From NCBI RefSeq assembly GCF_040218065.1, contig NZ_JAVJQE010000004.1, positions 127,639-191,638 of the forward strand: a stretch of DNA of 64,000 nucleotides, given 5' to 3'. The DNA is from Marivibrio sp040218065 (lineage in GTDB: Bacteria > Pseudomonadota > Alphaproteobacteria > UBA8366 > Aestuariispiraceae). Shown piece after piece: positions 25,652-33,418 of this stretch (position 1 is the first letter of the stretch; each line of letters begins with the position of its first letter). Under the pieces are notes generated by a model that saw only the letters and a list, made by a program, of their open reading frames with translations, did no database searches and was not told the DNA's origin. The position numbers and the translations under genes were made by a program.

Positions 25652-26746
25652 ATGGCCGCTACTCTCTCTCATTCCGACCGGATCGCCGAGGCCGAGGCCC
25701 TGCGCGCCCGGCGCCGCGCGCTCGCCGCCGAACGACCGGAGCTTCGGGTGCGCGACGCCGCCGCCGCGCTGGGCGTCAGCGAGGCCGCGTTGGTCGCCGC
25801 CGAAGTCGGCGAAAGCGTCGTACGCCTGGCGCCCGACATGCGCGAACTGGTTCGGGGCCTGCCGAGCCTCGGCCGCGTCATGGTGCTGACCCGCAATGAG
25901 ACGGCTGTGCATGAGCGCAAGGGCGTCTTCGGCAACATCAAGACGGGCGGCCATGTCGGTCTGGTGCTGAACGAGACCATCGATCTGCGCCTGTTCTTCG
26001 CCCATTGGCGCACCGCTTTCGCGGTGACAGAGGAGGTGCGCAGCGGACGCCGGCGCAGCCTGCAGGTTTTCGACGCAGACGGCGTCGCCGTTCACAAGAT
26101 TTATCTGCTGGCGGAGAGCGACGCGGCCGCCTTCGACGCGCTGGTCGCGCGCTGGCGGGCCGAGGATCAGGCGCCGGGGCTGGATCGACGCGCCGCGCGC
26201 GCACGGCGCGAGCGGGCGGACCCGGTCGCGGAGGGGGCGGTCGATGTCGAGGGCTTCCGGGACGCCTGGCGCGCCATGCAGGACGTGCACGAGTTTCACG
26301 GCATGCTGCGCCGCCACAAGCTGAGCCGGCGCCGCGCGATGGATCTGGCGGAGCCCGAATTCGTGAGCCCGGCGCCGGCAGGCGCGCTCGCCCGGGCGCT
26401 GGAAATGGCGGCCGCGCGCGAAACCCCGATCATGGTCTTCGTCAACAACCGCGGCTGCATCCAGATCCACAGCGGCCCGATCCGCACCGTTCGCCCCGCC
26501 GGCGATTGGGACAACGTGCTGGATCCGGATTTCAACTTGCACGTCCGCCGCGATCGCGTGCGCGAGGCCTTCGTGGTACGCAAGCCGACGGCGGACGGGA
26601 TCGTCACCGCGCTGGAGCTCTACGACGCCGACGGGGCGCACGTCCTGCAGATGTTCGGGGTGCGCAAGCCCGGGATCGAAGAATCGACGTCCTGGCGCAA
26701 GCTGACCGAGGATATCCTGTCCGCGCCGGCGGAGGCGCCGGCATGA
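25652..26746 (+). CDS. hmuS: Heme-degrading/trafficking factor HmuS
   Basis: A 364-residue cytoplasmic heme-handling protein of two repeated HemS/ChuX halves. The first half holds LVRGLPSLGRVMVLTRNETAVHERKGVFGNIK; the second holds TPIMVFVNNRGCIQIHSGPIRTV-like sequence and FNLHVRRDRVREAFVVRKPTADG. A histidine in the second half (HVRRD region) is a likely heme ligand by family analogy. It overlaps exbB by four bases. HmuS releases iron from imported heme or passes heme on. Confidence 0.92.
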   Translation: MAATLSHSDRIAEAEALRARRRALAAERPELRVRDAAAALGVSEAALVAAEVGESVVRLAPDMRELVRGLPSLGRVMVLTRNETAVHERKGVFGNIKTGGHVGLVLNETIDLRLFFAHWRTAFAVTEEVRSGRRRSLQVFDADGVAVHKIYLLAESDAAAFDALVARWRAEDQAPGLDRRAARARRERADPVAEGAVDVEGFRDAWRAMQDVHEFHGMLRRHKLSRRRAMDLAEPEFVSPAPAGALARALEMAAARETPIMVFVNNRGCIQIHSGPIRTVRPAGDWDNVLDPDFNLHVRRDRVREAFVVRKPTADGIVTALELYDADGAHVLQMFGVRKPGIEESTSWRKLTEDILSAPAEAPA

Positions 26747-27447
26747 TCCCCGCGCTGGAGGAACTCGGCGATCTGATCGCGCGCTTGGGGCCGGTCGGCC
26801 CGACCTTGGCGGCGGCGGCGGCGTTGACGCTGTTCCTGACGGTGGAGCGCGCGGTGGTCTTCGCCGCCGCCGGGCGCACGCCGCGCCGCGCGGTGCGCCG
26901 CGCGCTGGCGCGCGCCTCGCAGGCGACGCCCGCGCAACTGCCCGACGCCTTGGCCGGCGCGCCGCGGCTGGTGCGCCAAGGCGCGGACGTGCTGCTGCAC
27001 GCGCGGCCGGCCGACAAGACCGGGCGGGAGGAGGCGGCGAGCCTGTGGCTCGAAGGCGTGCGCGGCGGCCTGACGCGCGGCCTGGGGCTGTTGCAGTTGG
27101 TCGCGGCGCTGGCCCCGATGTTGGGGCTGCTCGGCACCGTGCTGGGCATGGTCGTCGCCTTCCAGGCGATCGCCGACCAGGAGGGGCCGGTGCATCCCGC
27201 CCTGTTGGCCGACGGGTTGTGGCAGGCCATGCTGACGACCGTGGTCGGCCTCGCGGTCGCCCTGCCGGCGACGGCGGCGCGGTGGGCGTTCGACGCATTG
27301 GCGGAGGCGCGCGTCGGACTGCTGGCCGGCGCGCTCTCCGAATTGTCCTTGCGGATCGAAGCGGAGCGCGACGCGCCGGGCGGATCCGCGCGTCCAAAGC
27401 CGCACGCAGAGCCGAACGCCGCCCCCGCGCGGGAGCGCGCGGCATGA
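26743..27447 (+). CDS. exbB: ExbB proton channel subunit (MotA/TolQ/ExbB family)
   Basis: A 234-residue inner-membrane protein powering TonB. Three membrane segments are visible: about 17-38 (TLAAAAALTLFLTVERAVVF), a second with LAPMLGLLGTVLGMVVAF, and a third with AMLTTVVGLAVALPATAA. The glycine-rich second segment is the family hallmark. The C terminus is hydrophilic and Pro/Ala-rich. It overlaps genes on both sides by four bases, so is translationally coupled. Confidence 0.9.
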   Translation: MIPALEELGDLIARLGPVGPTLAAAAALTLFLTVERAVVFAAAGRTPRRAVRRALARASQATPAQLPDALAGAPRLVRQGADVLLHARPADKTGREEAASLWLEGVRGGLTRGLGLLQLVAALAPMLGLLGTVLGMVVAFQAIADQEGPVHPALLADGLWQAMLTTVVGLAVALPATAARWAFDALAEARVGLLAGALSELSLRIEAERDAPGGSARPKPHAEPNAAPARERAA

Positions 27448-27884
27448 TCGGGGCGCGTCGGGCGGGCGCGGCGGGCCGATCCTCCCTCGGCCTGGTCGGC
27501 GATCTGACGCCGCTGATCGACGTCCTGTTCATGCTGATCGTCTTCATGGTGCTGACGGCGAACGCGGCCGAACGGGCGCTCGACGCCGGCTTCGCCTCGA
27601 GCGAGGAAAGTCTGGCCGCGCCGAGCGCGGGCGACCGGCCGCTCGCCGTGGAAATCGGCGCCGCCGACGCCCCGGCCGCCTTCCGGATCGAGGATCGCGC
27701 CTATGCGGACTGGCCGGCGGCCAAGACCGCGCTCGCAGCGCAGCTGCAAGAGGGCGCCGGCGCCGCGCCGTCGCTGCGCGTCGCCGTCGCCGCCGACGCG
27801 CCCGCCCAACGCATGATCGACCTGATGAGCTTCCTCCAAGTCCGCGGCGTCACGGACGCCCAGATCGTGGTGCGCAGCCGATGA
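27444..27884 (+). CDS. exbD: ExbD biopolymer transport protein
   Basis: A 146-residue single-span protein partnering ExbB. The membrane segment (LTPLIDVLFMLIVFMVLTANA) carries the essential Asp in PLIDVLF that handles protons. The periplasmic part ends with QRMIDLMSFLQVRGVTDAQIVV, the normal ExbD fold ending. The start ATG overlaps the exbB stop. Confidence 0.92.
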   Translation: MIGARRAGAAGRSSLGLVGDLTPLIDVLFMLIVFMVLTANAAERALDAGFASSEESLAAPSAGDRPLAVEIGAADAPAAFRIEDRAYADWPAAKTALAAQLQEGAGAAPSLRVAVAADAPAQRMIDLMSFLQVRGVTDAQIVVRSR

Positions 27885-27924
27885 CCGACCTGCGCGCCTC
27901 GCCCCCTTCGAAGGAGATCCGACG

Positions 27925-28839
27925 ATGACCTCGCTCAGCCGTCCCACGCGCCGCACGGCCGTTCTGTCCGCCTTCGCCGCCCTGGCCGCGGGGCCGCTCC
28001 TCTCCACGCGCGTCCAGGCCGACGCGCGGCGTCGCCTCATCGCCTTGGGCGGGGCGATTACCGAGACGCTCTATTTCCTCGACCGCGGCGACTGGCTGGT
28101 GGGGGCCGACACGACGTCGAGCTATCCGAGCGCGGCGCAAGACTTGCCGAAGGTCGGCTATCTGCGCGCCGTCTCCGCCGAGGGGACGCTGTCGCTCGCC
28201 CCCGATCTGGTGATCGCGGAGGAGAGCGCCGGCCCGCCGGATGCATTGGAGGCGATCGCCCGCGCCGGGGCGGAAGTGGCCTATGTGCCGGAGGCGCGAT
28301 CGATCGACGGCGTCGTCGCCAAGATCGATCGGATCGCCGGCCTCGTCGCCGCCGAGGAGGCGGCCGCTCGTCTGAGCGCGACGATCCGCGAACGCGCCGC
28401 GCACCTGGCCGACGCCGTCGCCGGCGTCGAGCGCCGGCCGCGCGTCCTGTTCCTGATGGACCTGCGCGAGGGGGCGCTGTTGTCGGCCGGCGAGGGGACG
28501 GCGGCGAAGGCGATCATCGAGCTCGCCGGCGGCCGGAACGCGCTTGACGGGTTCGAGGGCTACAAGCCGGTTTCGGCCGAGAGCATTCTCGCCCGCGCCC
28601 CGGACGCGATCCTGATGATGAGCCATGCGGCGGAGCGCCACGGCGGCGTCGGCGCATTGGCGCGCGACCCGCGGCTCGCCGGCCTTCAGGCCGTCCAGGA
28701 CGGGCGTCTGATCGCGATGGAGGGGCTCAAGCTCCTCGGCTTCGGGCCGCGCACGCCGGACGCGGCGCGCGAGTTGGCCGCCGCGCTGCACGGACCGGCG
28801 ATCGCGCCGCCGTTGGGCGCGCCGTTGGAGGCGTCGTGA
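27925..28839 (+). CDS. hmuT: Periplasmic heme-binding protein HmuT
   Basis: A 304-residue class III binding protein for heme. A twin-arginine-like leader (RPTRRTAVLSAFAALAAG) precedes RRLIALGGAITETLYFL, the family opening with a Glu that contacts the permease. Further markers are ADTTSSYPSAAQDLPKVGYLRAVSAEGTLSLAPDLVIA and a helical backbone followed by AKAIIELAGGRNA and YKPVSAESILARAPDAILMMS. AAGGAG precedes the ATG. The next gene overlaps by four bases. Confidence 0.92.
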   Translation: MTSLSRPTRRTAVLSAFAALAAGPLLSTRVQADARRRLIALGGAITETLYFLDRGDWLVGADTTSSYPSAAQDLPKVGYLRAVSAEGTLSLAPDLVIAEESAGPPDALEAIARAGAEVAYVPEARSIDGVVAKIDRIAGLVAAEEAAARLSATIRERAAHLADAVAGVERRPRVLFLMDLREGALLSAGEGTAAKAIIELAGGRNALDGFEGYKPVSAESILARAPDAILMMSHAAERHGGVGALARDPRLAGLQAVQDGRLIAMEGLKLLGFGPRTPDAARELAAALHGPAIAPPLGAPLEAS

Positions 28840-29978
28840 GCGGCGTGGACGGCGCGCTGGGCGACGACGCGGCGGCGCGGGGCGCACGCCCCGCCGTCGA
28901 CCGACGGGCGCGCCGGCGGCTTCTCTTGCTGGCGCTGTTCGCGCTGGCGGCGCTCGTCGCCGGCGTGGGCGCCTTCACGGTCGGCGCCTATCCGATCCCC
29001 GCGGGACAGGTCCTGGGCGCGCTGGTCCGCGCGATCGCGCCTTGGGGGGCGGAAGCGCTGTCGCTGGGCGATGCGGAGGCGGCGCAGCGCGACCTCGTGC
29101 TGCTGGAGATCCGCGCCCCGCGGATCCTGTTCGGCCTCCTGGTGGGCGCGGCGCTGGCGGTGAGCGGCGCGGCGATGCAGGCGCTATTCCGAAATCCGCT
29201 GGCGGACCCGGGTTTGGTCGGCGTGTCGACCGGCGCAGCGCTTGGCGCGGTTGCGATGATCGTCTTCGCGGGCGCGCTGACGCCGACCTTCGGCGCGCTG
29301 GCCGGCGCGGCTGTGCCGGCGGCGGCCTTTCTGGGGGCGGCCGTGGTGACCGTCCTGATCTTCCTGATCGGCGTGCGCGGCGGCGGGGGCGTGGACGTCG
29401 CGCTGATGCTGTTGGCCGGTGTCGCGATCAACGCGATCGCGGGTGCGGGCGTCGGCGCGATGACCTATCTGGCGGACGATCAGGCGCTGCGCAGCCTTAC
29501 CTTCTGGACGATGGGCAGCCTGGCGGTCTCCGGCTGGGACGCGTTGGGGATCACCTTCGCGATGATCGCGCCGGCCGCGCTTTGGCTTATGCTCCAGGGC
29601 GGCGCGCTCAACCGCTATCTGCTGGGCGAGGCCGAGGCCGGTCATCTCGGCGTCGACGTCCGGCGCCTCAAGACCGGCGTCATTCTGGCGGTCGCCTTGT
29701 CGGTGGGGGCGGCGGTCGCGGTCGCCGGCGCGATCGGCTTCGTCGGCCTGGTGACGCCGCATCTGGTGCGGATGATGGGCGGGCCGGACAATCGCTTCGT
29801 GCTGCCCGGCGCGGCGCTCCTGGGCGCGGCGCTGACGGTCACGGCGGACGCCTTCGCGCGCGGCGTGGCGGCGCCGGCGGAGATCCCGGTCGGTCTCGTG
29901 CTGAGCGCGGTGGGCGGCCCGTTCTTCCTCTGGTTCCTGATGAGCCGACGCGCGGGAGGCGCCGCATGGCGGAATTGA
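28836..29978 (+). CDS. hmuU: Heme ABC transporter permease HmuU
   Basis: A FecCD-family permease of 380 residues with about ten helices. Markers include the cytoplasmic motif LLEIRAPRILFGLLVGAALAVSGAAMQALFRNPLADPGLVGVS. Later, GAIGFVGLVTPHLVRMMGGPDNRFVLP is followed by a C-terminal GGPFFLWFLMSRR. The start is GTG, overlapping the hmuT stop. The first 25 residues are hydrophilic and may be overcalled. Confidence 0.93.
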   Translation: MSGVDGALGDDAAARGARPAVDRRARRRLLLLALFALAALVAGVGAFTVGAYPIPAGQVLGALVRAIAPWGAEALSLGDAEAAQRDLVLLEIRAPRILFGLLVGAALAVSGAAMQALFRNPLADPGLVGVSTGAALGAVAMIVFAGALTPTFGALAGAAVPAAAFLGAAVVTVLIFLIGVRGGGGVDVALMLLAGVAINAIAGAGVGAMTYLADDQALRSLTFWTMGSLAVSGWDALGITFAMIAPAALWLMLQGGALNRYLLGEAEAGHLGVDVRRLKTGVILAVALSVGAAVAVAGAIGFVGLVTPHLVRMMGGPDNRFVLPGAALLGAALTVTADAFARGVAAPAEIPVGLVLSAVGGPFFLWFLMSRRAGGAAWRN

Positions 29979-30751
29979 TCGAGGTTTCGGCCGCGCGGGG
30001 CGGGCGGCGGGTGCTGCATGAGGTCACGTTGGCCGCGCCGGCCGGCTGCGTCACCGTGATCGCCGGACCCAACGGGTCCGGCAAGACCACCGCGCTCGCG
30101 CTGATGGCGGGCGACCTAAGGCCGTCGACGGGGCGCGTGCTGCTCGGCGACGCGCCGATCGAGGGGTTGAGCGCGGCCGTCCGCGCGCTCCGGCGCGCCG
30201 TGATGCCGCAGCATTTCAACCTGGTCTTCGCCTTCACCGTGCGGGAGGTGGTGGAGATGGGATTGCTGCCGGCCTTGCCCGCCCGCCGGCGCGCGCCCGT
30301 CGTCGAGGAGGCGCTGGCGCTGGCCGACGTGGCGGCGATGGCCGAACGGCCGGTGACGCAGCTCTCCGGCGGCGAACGCCAGCGCGTCTCCTTCGCCCGC
30401 GCGACCGCGCAGGTGTTGAGCGCCCAGGCGGTCGCCCCCGACGCGCCGGCGACCCTGTTCCTGGACGAGCCGACGGCGAGCCTCGATCTCGCGCACCAGG
30501 CGGCGGTGGTGCGCGCCGCGCACCGGCTGGCCGCCGACGGGGTGCGGGTCGTCATGGTGATGCACGACCTGACCTTGATCGACGCCGCCGCCGACCACCT
30601 GGTGCTCCTGAAGGAGGGGCAGGTCGCCGCGGCCGGCGCGCCGCGCGCGGTGCTCGACGAGCCGACCATCCGGTCCGTCTACGCCGCATCCGTCGCCGTG
30701 ATCGAGGACGCGGACGCCCGCGCGGTGGCGCTGACGGCGCTGCGTCCTTGA
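29966..30751 (+). CDS. hmuV: Heme ABC transporter ATP-binding protein HmuV
   Basis: A 261-residue ATPase with Walker A GPNGSGKTT, Q-loop MPQHFNLVFAFTV, signature LSGGERQR, Walker B TLFLDEPTASLD and switch His in MVMHDLTLID. The FxF motif near the Q-loop is typical of HmuV. The ATG at 29966 follows GGGAGG and overlaps hmuU by 13 bases. It closes the heme-uptake operon; a hairpin follows at 30767. Confidence 0.95.
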   Translation: MAELIEVSAARGGRRVLHEVTLAAPAGCVTVIAGPNGSGKTTALALMAGDLRPSTGRVLLGDAPIEGLSAAVRALRRAVMPQHFNLVFAFTVREVVEMGLLPALPARRRAPVVEEALALADVAAMAERPVTQLSGGERQRVSFARATAQVLSAQAVAPDAPATLFLDEPTASLDLAHQAAVVRAAHRLAADGVRVVMVMHDLTLIDAAADHLVLLKEGQVAAAGAPRAVLDEPTIRSVYAASVAVIEDADARAVALTALRP

Positions 30752-30766
30752 TCGGCGCCTCAGGGT

Positions 30767-30781
30767 GAGCGCAAAGCGCTC
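30767..30781. terminator. Hairpin at convergent end of hmuV and rhodanese genes; repeated at 41955
   Basis: GAGCGC-AAA-GCGCTC is a six-base stem with a three-base loop. It sits between the hmuV stop and the rhodanese stop, and the 18-base string GAGCGCAAAGCGCTCTAG recurs at 41956. A bidirectional terminator or REP-like element is likely. Confidence 0.5.
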
Positions 30782-31404
30782 TAGTCCTGCCGAAAGTACA
30801 TTTTCTCCCGGTTCAACGCGTAGCTCCACGGCAGCCCGGCGTTCTTCCAGCCGTTCTTCAGCCGCCAGGGCCCGTTCGGGCGGTCCTTCACGCTCGCGCC
30901 CTCGAAACCGTCGACCACCACATAGACTCGCTCGAAGCCGCGACCCTCCAGCGCACGAGCCGACGGCGCGCCGCGGCTGCCGCCCGACCGGCACATCAGG
31001 ATGACGGGGGCGGACTTGTCGAGACCTTGCGCGGCCAGCGCCCGCTCCACCCCGTCGGCGAAGTCGGGATTGGGCGCCATCTTGAAGACGGGCTTCTTGT
31101 CATGCCAGCGGCTCGGGTCGGAGAGCAGAAAGGGCACGTTGCGGTCGACCACGTCGGTGAAGCCCGTGAACATGATCTCGATCGGATCGCGGACGTCGAC
31201 GAACAGGGCCTGCTCGCCCTTCTCCTGCTTGAGGGCGTAGGCCTCCTCCGCCGTCAGATAGAGACCCCAGGGGGTTCGCTTGGCGGGGTCCTCCGGCTCC
31301 GGGGCCGCCCAGGCGCCCGGCGCGGCCAGGGCCAAGCCGGCCGCGAGGGCGAGAAGCGCCAGCGCCGCGGCGAGGCGCGATCTGCAAAGAATGACGGTGT
31401 GCAT
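30781..31404 (-). CDS. Secreted rhodanese-domain protein
   Basis: A 207-residue periplasmic sulfurtransferase-type protein. The signal peptide (LAAALALLALAAGLALAAPGAWA) is followed by a single rhodanese domain with FVDVRDPIEIMFTG and the active-site loop CRSGGSRGA, so the catalytic Cys is present. The start at 31404 has GGAGATA; longer in-frame extensions overlap the upstream gene. It is downstream of, and probably co-transcribed with, the DsrE-like gene. This type of periplasmic rhodanese often accompanies sulfur or redox stress proteins; the sulfur donor is unknown. Confidence 0.85.
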   Translation of the reverse strand: MHTVILCRSRLAAALALLALAAGLALAAPGAWAAPEPEDPAKRTPWGLYLTAEEAYALKQEKGEQALFVDVRDPIEIMFTGFTDVVDRNVPFLLSDPSRWHDKKPVFKMAPNPDFADGVERALAAQGLDKSAPVILMCRSGGSRGAPSARALEGRGFERVYVVVDGFEGASVKDRPNGPWRLKNGWKNAGLPWSYALNREKMYFRQD

Positions 31405-31433
31405 CGGATTTATCTCCTTGGGGGCTCTGCGGA

Positions 31434-31919
31434 TCAGAAGCTGAGCACGCGGGTGCGCGGCGCCATCAGCGCTTCGGCCATCGGACCCGGTTTGGCGACG
31501 CCGACGCCGTCGATCAGGGCCGAGGCGTCGGCCGGCTTGTTCGGCAGATAGATGGCGCAGACCTCGACGGTCGCGCCGCCCTGGATCAGGCGGGTCAGCA
31601 GGCCTTGCGGGCTGGCGCCGCGGGGCGCCTGCGCGGCCGTCGCGCTTTCCGGGGCCTCCTTCAACGCGATGTCCCCGCCGGGGCCGCACAGCAGCATCTG
31701 CGCCTGCGCCCCCTGATTGACCGCCTGCAGCGTCAGCACCATCGCCATGAGCTGGGTCTGGGCGTCGCCCGCCGTGACGACGGTGACGAGCCTTTCCGGT
31801 CCGGCCCGGCTTTGGTCCTGGGCGCCGGCCGGTCCGAGGCCGAGGGAAAGCGTAAGGGCGAGGCCGGCGACGGCGGCGGCGAGCGAGCGGCGCGCAGGGC
31901 GGCGAAAGAGCGAAGGCAT
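31434..31919 (-). CDS. Secreted DsrE/DsrF-like protein
   Basis: A 161-residue protein with a signal peptide ending near GAG-AQDQ. The DsrE-like fold shows in the sequence LVTVVTAGDAQTQLMAMVLTLQ, AQMLLCGPGGDIAL and LIQGGATVEVCAIYLPNK, with two conserved-position cysteines (LLCGP and VEVCAIY). Such proteins relay persulfide sulfur. It is paired with the rhodanese gene 29 bases downstream. Confidence 0.8.
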   Translation of the reverse strand: MPSLFRRPARRSLAAAVAGLALTLSLGLGPAGAQDQSRAGPERLVTVVTAGDAQTQLMAMVLTLQAVNQGAQAQMLLCGPGGDIALKEAPESATAAQAPRGASPQGLLTRLIQGGATVEVCAIYLPNKPADASALIDGVGVAKPGPMAEALMAPRTRVLSF

Positions 31920-32231
31920 CAGGTCAGTTCCCCTTTAGATGAAACGGCGGCCGGGTGCGGCGCGTCGCCTATTGGGCGAGAGACTAGGCGCGGCCCCGCC
32001 CGCGCTTCGGTGACTATGTCACCGGCGGGCCGCGGCAGGGCGTCGCAGCAGCGGCTGGAGGGGTTCAGCCCGCCTGCAGGTCGTGGAGGATCTCGCCGCC
32101 GCGCTTCCCGAGCGCAACACCACCGGTCGCCGCCCGCGCCATGGCGGTTCGCAGGCGGCTCAGCGCGCTCATTCGGGCGTCGTCGTCTTAGCGAACGGAT
32201 CGGACGCCAATTGCCCGCCCGCACGCTGCAA
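31920..32231. other. Gap of about 310 bases with no supported gene
   Basis: It separates the DsrE-like gene from tspO, both on the minus strand. Short open frames here lack ribosome sites and family similarity. It is somewhat less GC-rich near its ends and probably carries the DsrE/rhodanese promoter. No repeat or RNA structure stood out. Confidence 0.6.
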
Positions 32232-32687
32232 TCAGGCTGGCTGCGGGTTGCGGTTCAGGATCGAGAGATTAAGCGCCAGCGCAAAGCTGCCCCAGGCGAG
32301 ATAGGGCGTCATCAGGACCGCCGCGAGCCGGTCATGGGCCAGAAAGGCGGCCGTCGTCGCGGCGACCGCGAGCCACAGAACGATAATGATCGCCGCGCCC
32401 GCCTTGATCCGGTGCTGGCCGAAGAAGACCGCCGACCAGAGCGTGCTGACCGTGATCTGCAGCGACCAGAGCCCCAGGGCGACGTCGTTGTCCGGCTGCA
32501 TCGCCACCCGCGCCGCCGCCCAGGACATCAACAGGTACAGCGCCGCCCAGACGATCGGAAACACCCAATCGGGCGGCGTCCAGGACGGTTTTTCCAGATC
32601 CCGGTACCACCGGCCCGGCTTGAAGAACAGTCCGGCGGCGGCCGGAACGGCGCAGATCGCCAGAAACAGGATGAACATCACTAGCAT
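32232..32687 (-). CDS. tspO: TspO/MBR family tryptophan-rich sensory protein
   Basis: A 151-residue five-helix membrane protein binding porphyrins and cholesterol-like ligands. The family block is clear: WYRDLEKPSWTPPDWVFPIVWAALYLLMSWAA, then SVFF-type helix (LWSAVFFGQH) and the C-terminal PYLAWGSFALALNLSILNRN. In alphaproteobacteria TspO modulates tetrapyrrole metabolism. It lies between heme-uptake and feo genes, matching a tetrapyrrole/iron theme. Confidence 0.92.
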   Translation of the reverse strand: MLVMFILFLAICAVPAAAGLFFKPGRWYRDLEKPSWTPPDWVFPIVWAALYLLMSWAAARVAMQPDNDVALGLWSLQITVSTLWSAVFFGQHRIKAGAAIIIVLWLAVAATTAAFLAHDRLAAVLMTPYLAWGSFALALNLSILNRNPQPA

Positions 32688-32799
32688 GGGCTTGGCGGAC
32701 CTCCTTGCGAGTCGGCGCCGGCGTGGGGTTCGAGCTGTGCAACGGTGCGTCGGTTCCGGCCCCGTTGTCCAGGCGGACGGGAGCTGTTGTCAGTATTTC

Positions 32800-32829
32800 T
32801 TGACAACGAATAATGGTTTTATTGAGAAT
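32800..32829 (+). promoter_or_regulatory. Candidate sigma-70 promoter of the feo operon
   Basis: TTGACA at 32800-32805 and GAGAAT at 32824-32829 are separated by 18 bases in an AT-rich stretch. The Fur-box-like palindrome starts at 32829, so a bound repressor would block the -10 region. The first gene begins at 32905. Confidence 0.5.
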
Positions 32830-32849
32830 GCGAATCAAATCCATTCGCA
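32829..32849. promoter_or_regulatory. Fur-box-like operator before feoA
   Basis: TGCGAAT-CAAATCC-ATTCGCA is a perfect inverted repeat with arms of seven and spacer of seven, 56 bases before the first feoA start. The 21-base length equals two overlapping 7-1-7 Fur units. The site at 41395-41417 matches it closely, including the shared core ATCCA. Confidence 0.7.
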
Positions 32850-32904
32850 ACAACCCTCTGCGGGGCGTTGCGGGAAGACGAACGGGCGGTCGGACGGCGA
32901 GCGA

Positions 32905-33174
32905 ATGACGGAGGACGGGATCGACGGCGGCGCCGCGCTGCCGCTCGCCATGGCGCGTGAAGGGGACTGGGTCCGCGTGACCCGCGTCAGCGGCGGGCCG
33001 CGGATGGAGAAGCGGCTGACGGATCTCGGCCTCAATGTCGGCGCGGAGGTGATGGTCTCCCAGCGCCAAGGCGGCGGGCTGATCGTCGTGCGCGGCGATC
33101 TGCGGCTCGCCGTCGGCGCCGGGGCCGCTCAGAAGATCCTGGTCGCGCCGACCGGGCGTGGGGAAGGGGAGTGA
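32905..33174 (+). CDS. feoA: FeoA family protein 1
   Basis: An 89-residue SH3-like protein of the ferrous iron transport system. The core reads REGDWVRVTRVSGGPRMEKRLTDLGLNVGAEVMVSQRQGG, ending in LAVGAGAAQKILV. It resembles the FeoA type with the short GLIVVRGD stretch. FeoA interacts with FeoB at the membrane. It is the first gene after the Fur-like operator; the second feoA starts eight bases later. Confidence 0.88.
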   Translation: MTEDGIDGGAALPLAMAREGDWVRVTRVSGGPRMEKRLTDLGLNVGAEVMVSQRQGGGLIVVRGDLRLAVGAGAAQKILVAPTGRGEGE

Positions 33175-33181
33175 TCCAGCG

Positions 33182-33418
33182 ATGAGCGTGACCTTGCGCG
33201 ACGTGGCGGTCGGCGAAAGCGGCCGGGTCGCCGGCTTCACGCCCGGGGCGAAGGCCTATCGCAAACGGCTGCTGTCGATGGGGCTGACGCGCGGCGTCAG
33301 CGTCGAGGTGACCCGCTGCGCGCCGATGGGGGATCCGATCGAAGTGCGCGTGCGCGGCTACAGCCTGAGCCTGCGCAAGGAGGAGGCGGCGTCGCTGATC
33401 GTGGAGCCGGGGGCGTGA
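33182..33418 (+). CDS. feoA: FeoA family protein 2
   Basis: A 78-residue FeoA paralogue: LRDVAVGESGRVAGF, then RKRLLSMGLTRGVSVEVTRCAPMGDPIEVRVRGYSLSLRKEEAASL. The phrase MGDPIE-V-x-V-R-G-Y-x-L-S-L-R is the classical FeoA ending. The two FeoA proteins differ strongly, so they probably have separate roles in FeoB function. The stop overlaps the feoB start by one base. Confidence 0.92.
   Translation: MSVTLRDVAVGESGRVAGFTPGAKAYRKRLLSMGLTRGVSVEVTRCAPMGDPIEVRVRGYSLSLRKEEAASLIVEPGA

Noticed and set aside
24902..27547. 881-codon open frame antisense to tonB, hmuS and exbB
   Set aside because: Arg/Ala/Gly-rich translation typical of antisense GC-rich DNA; sense genes are well supported.
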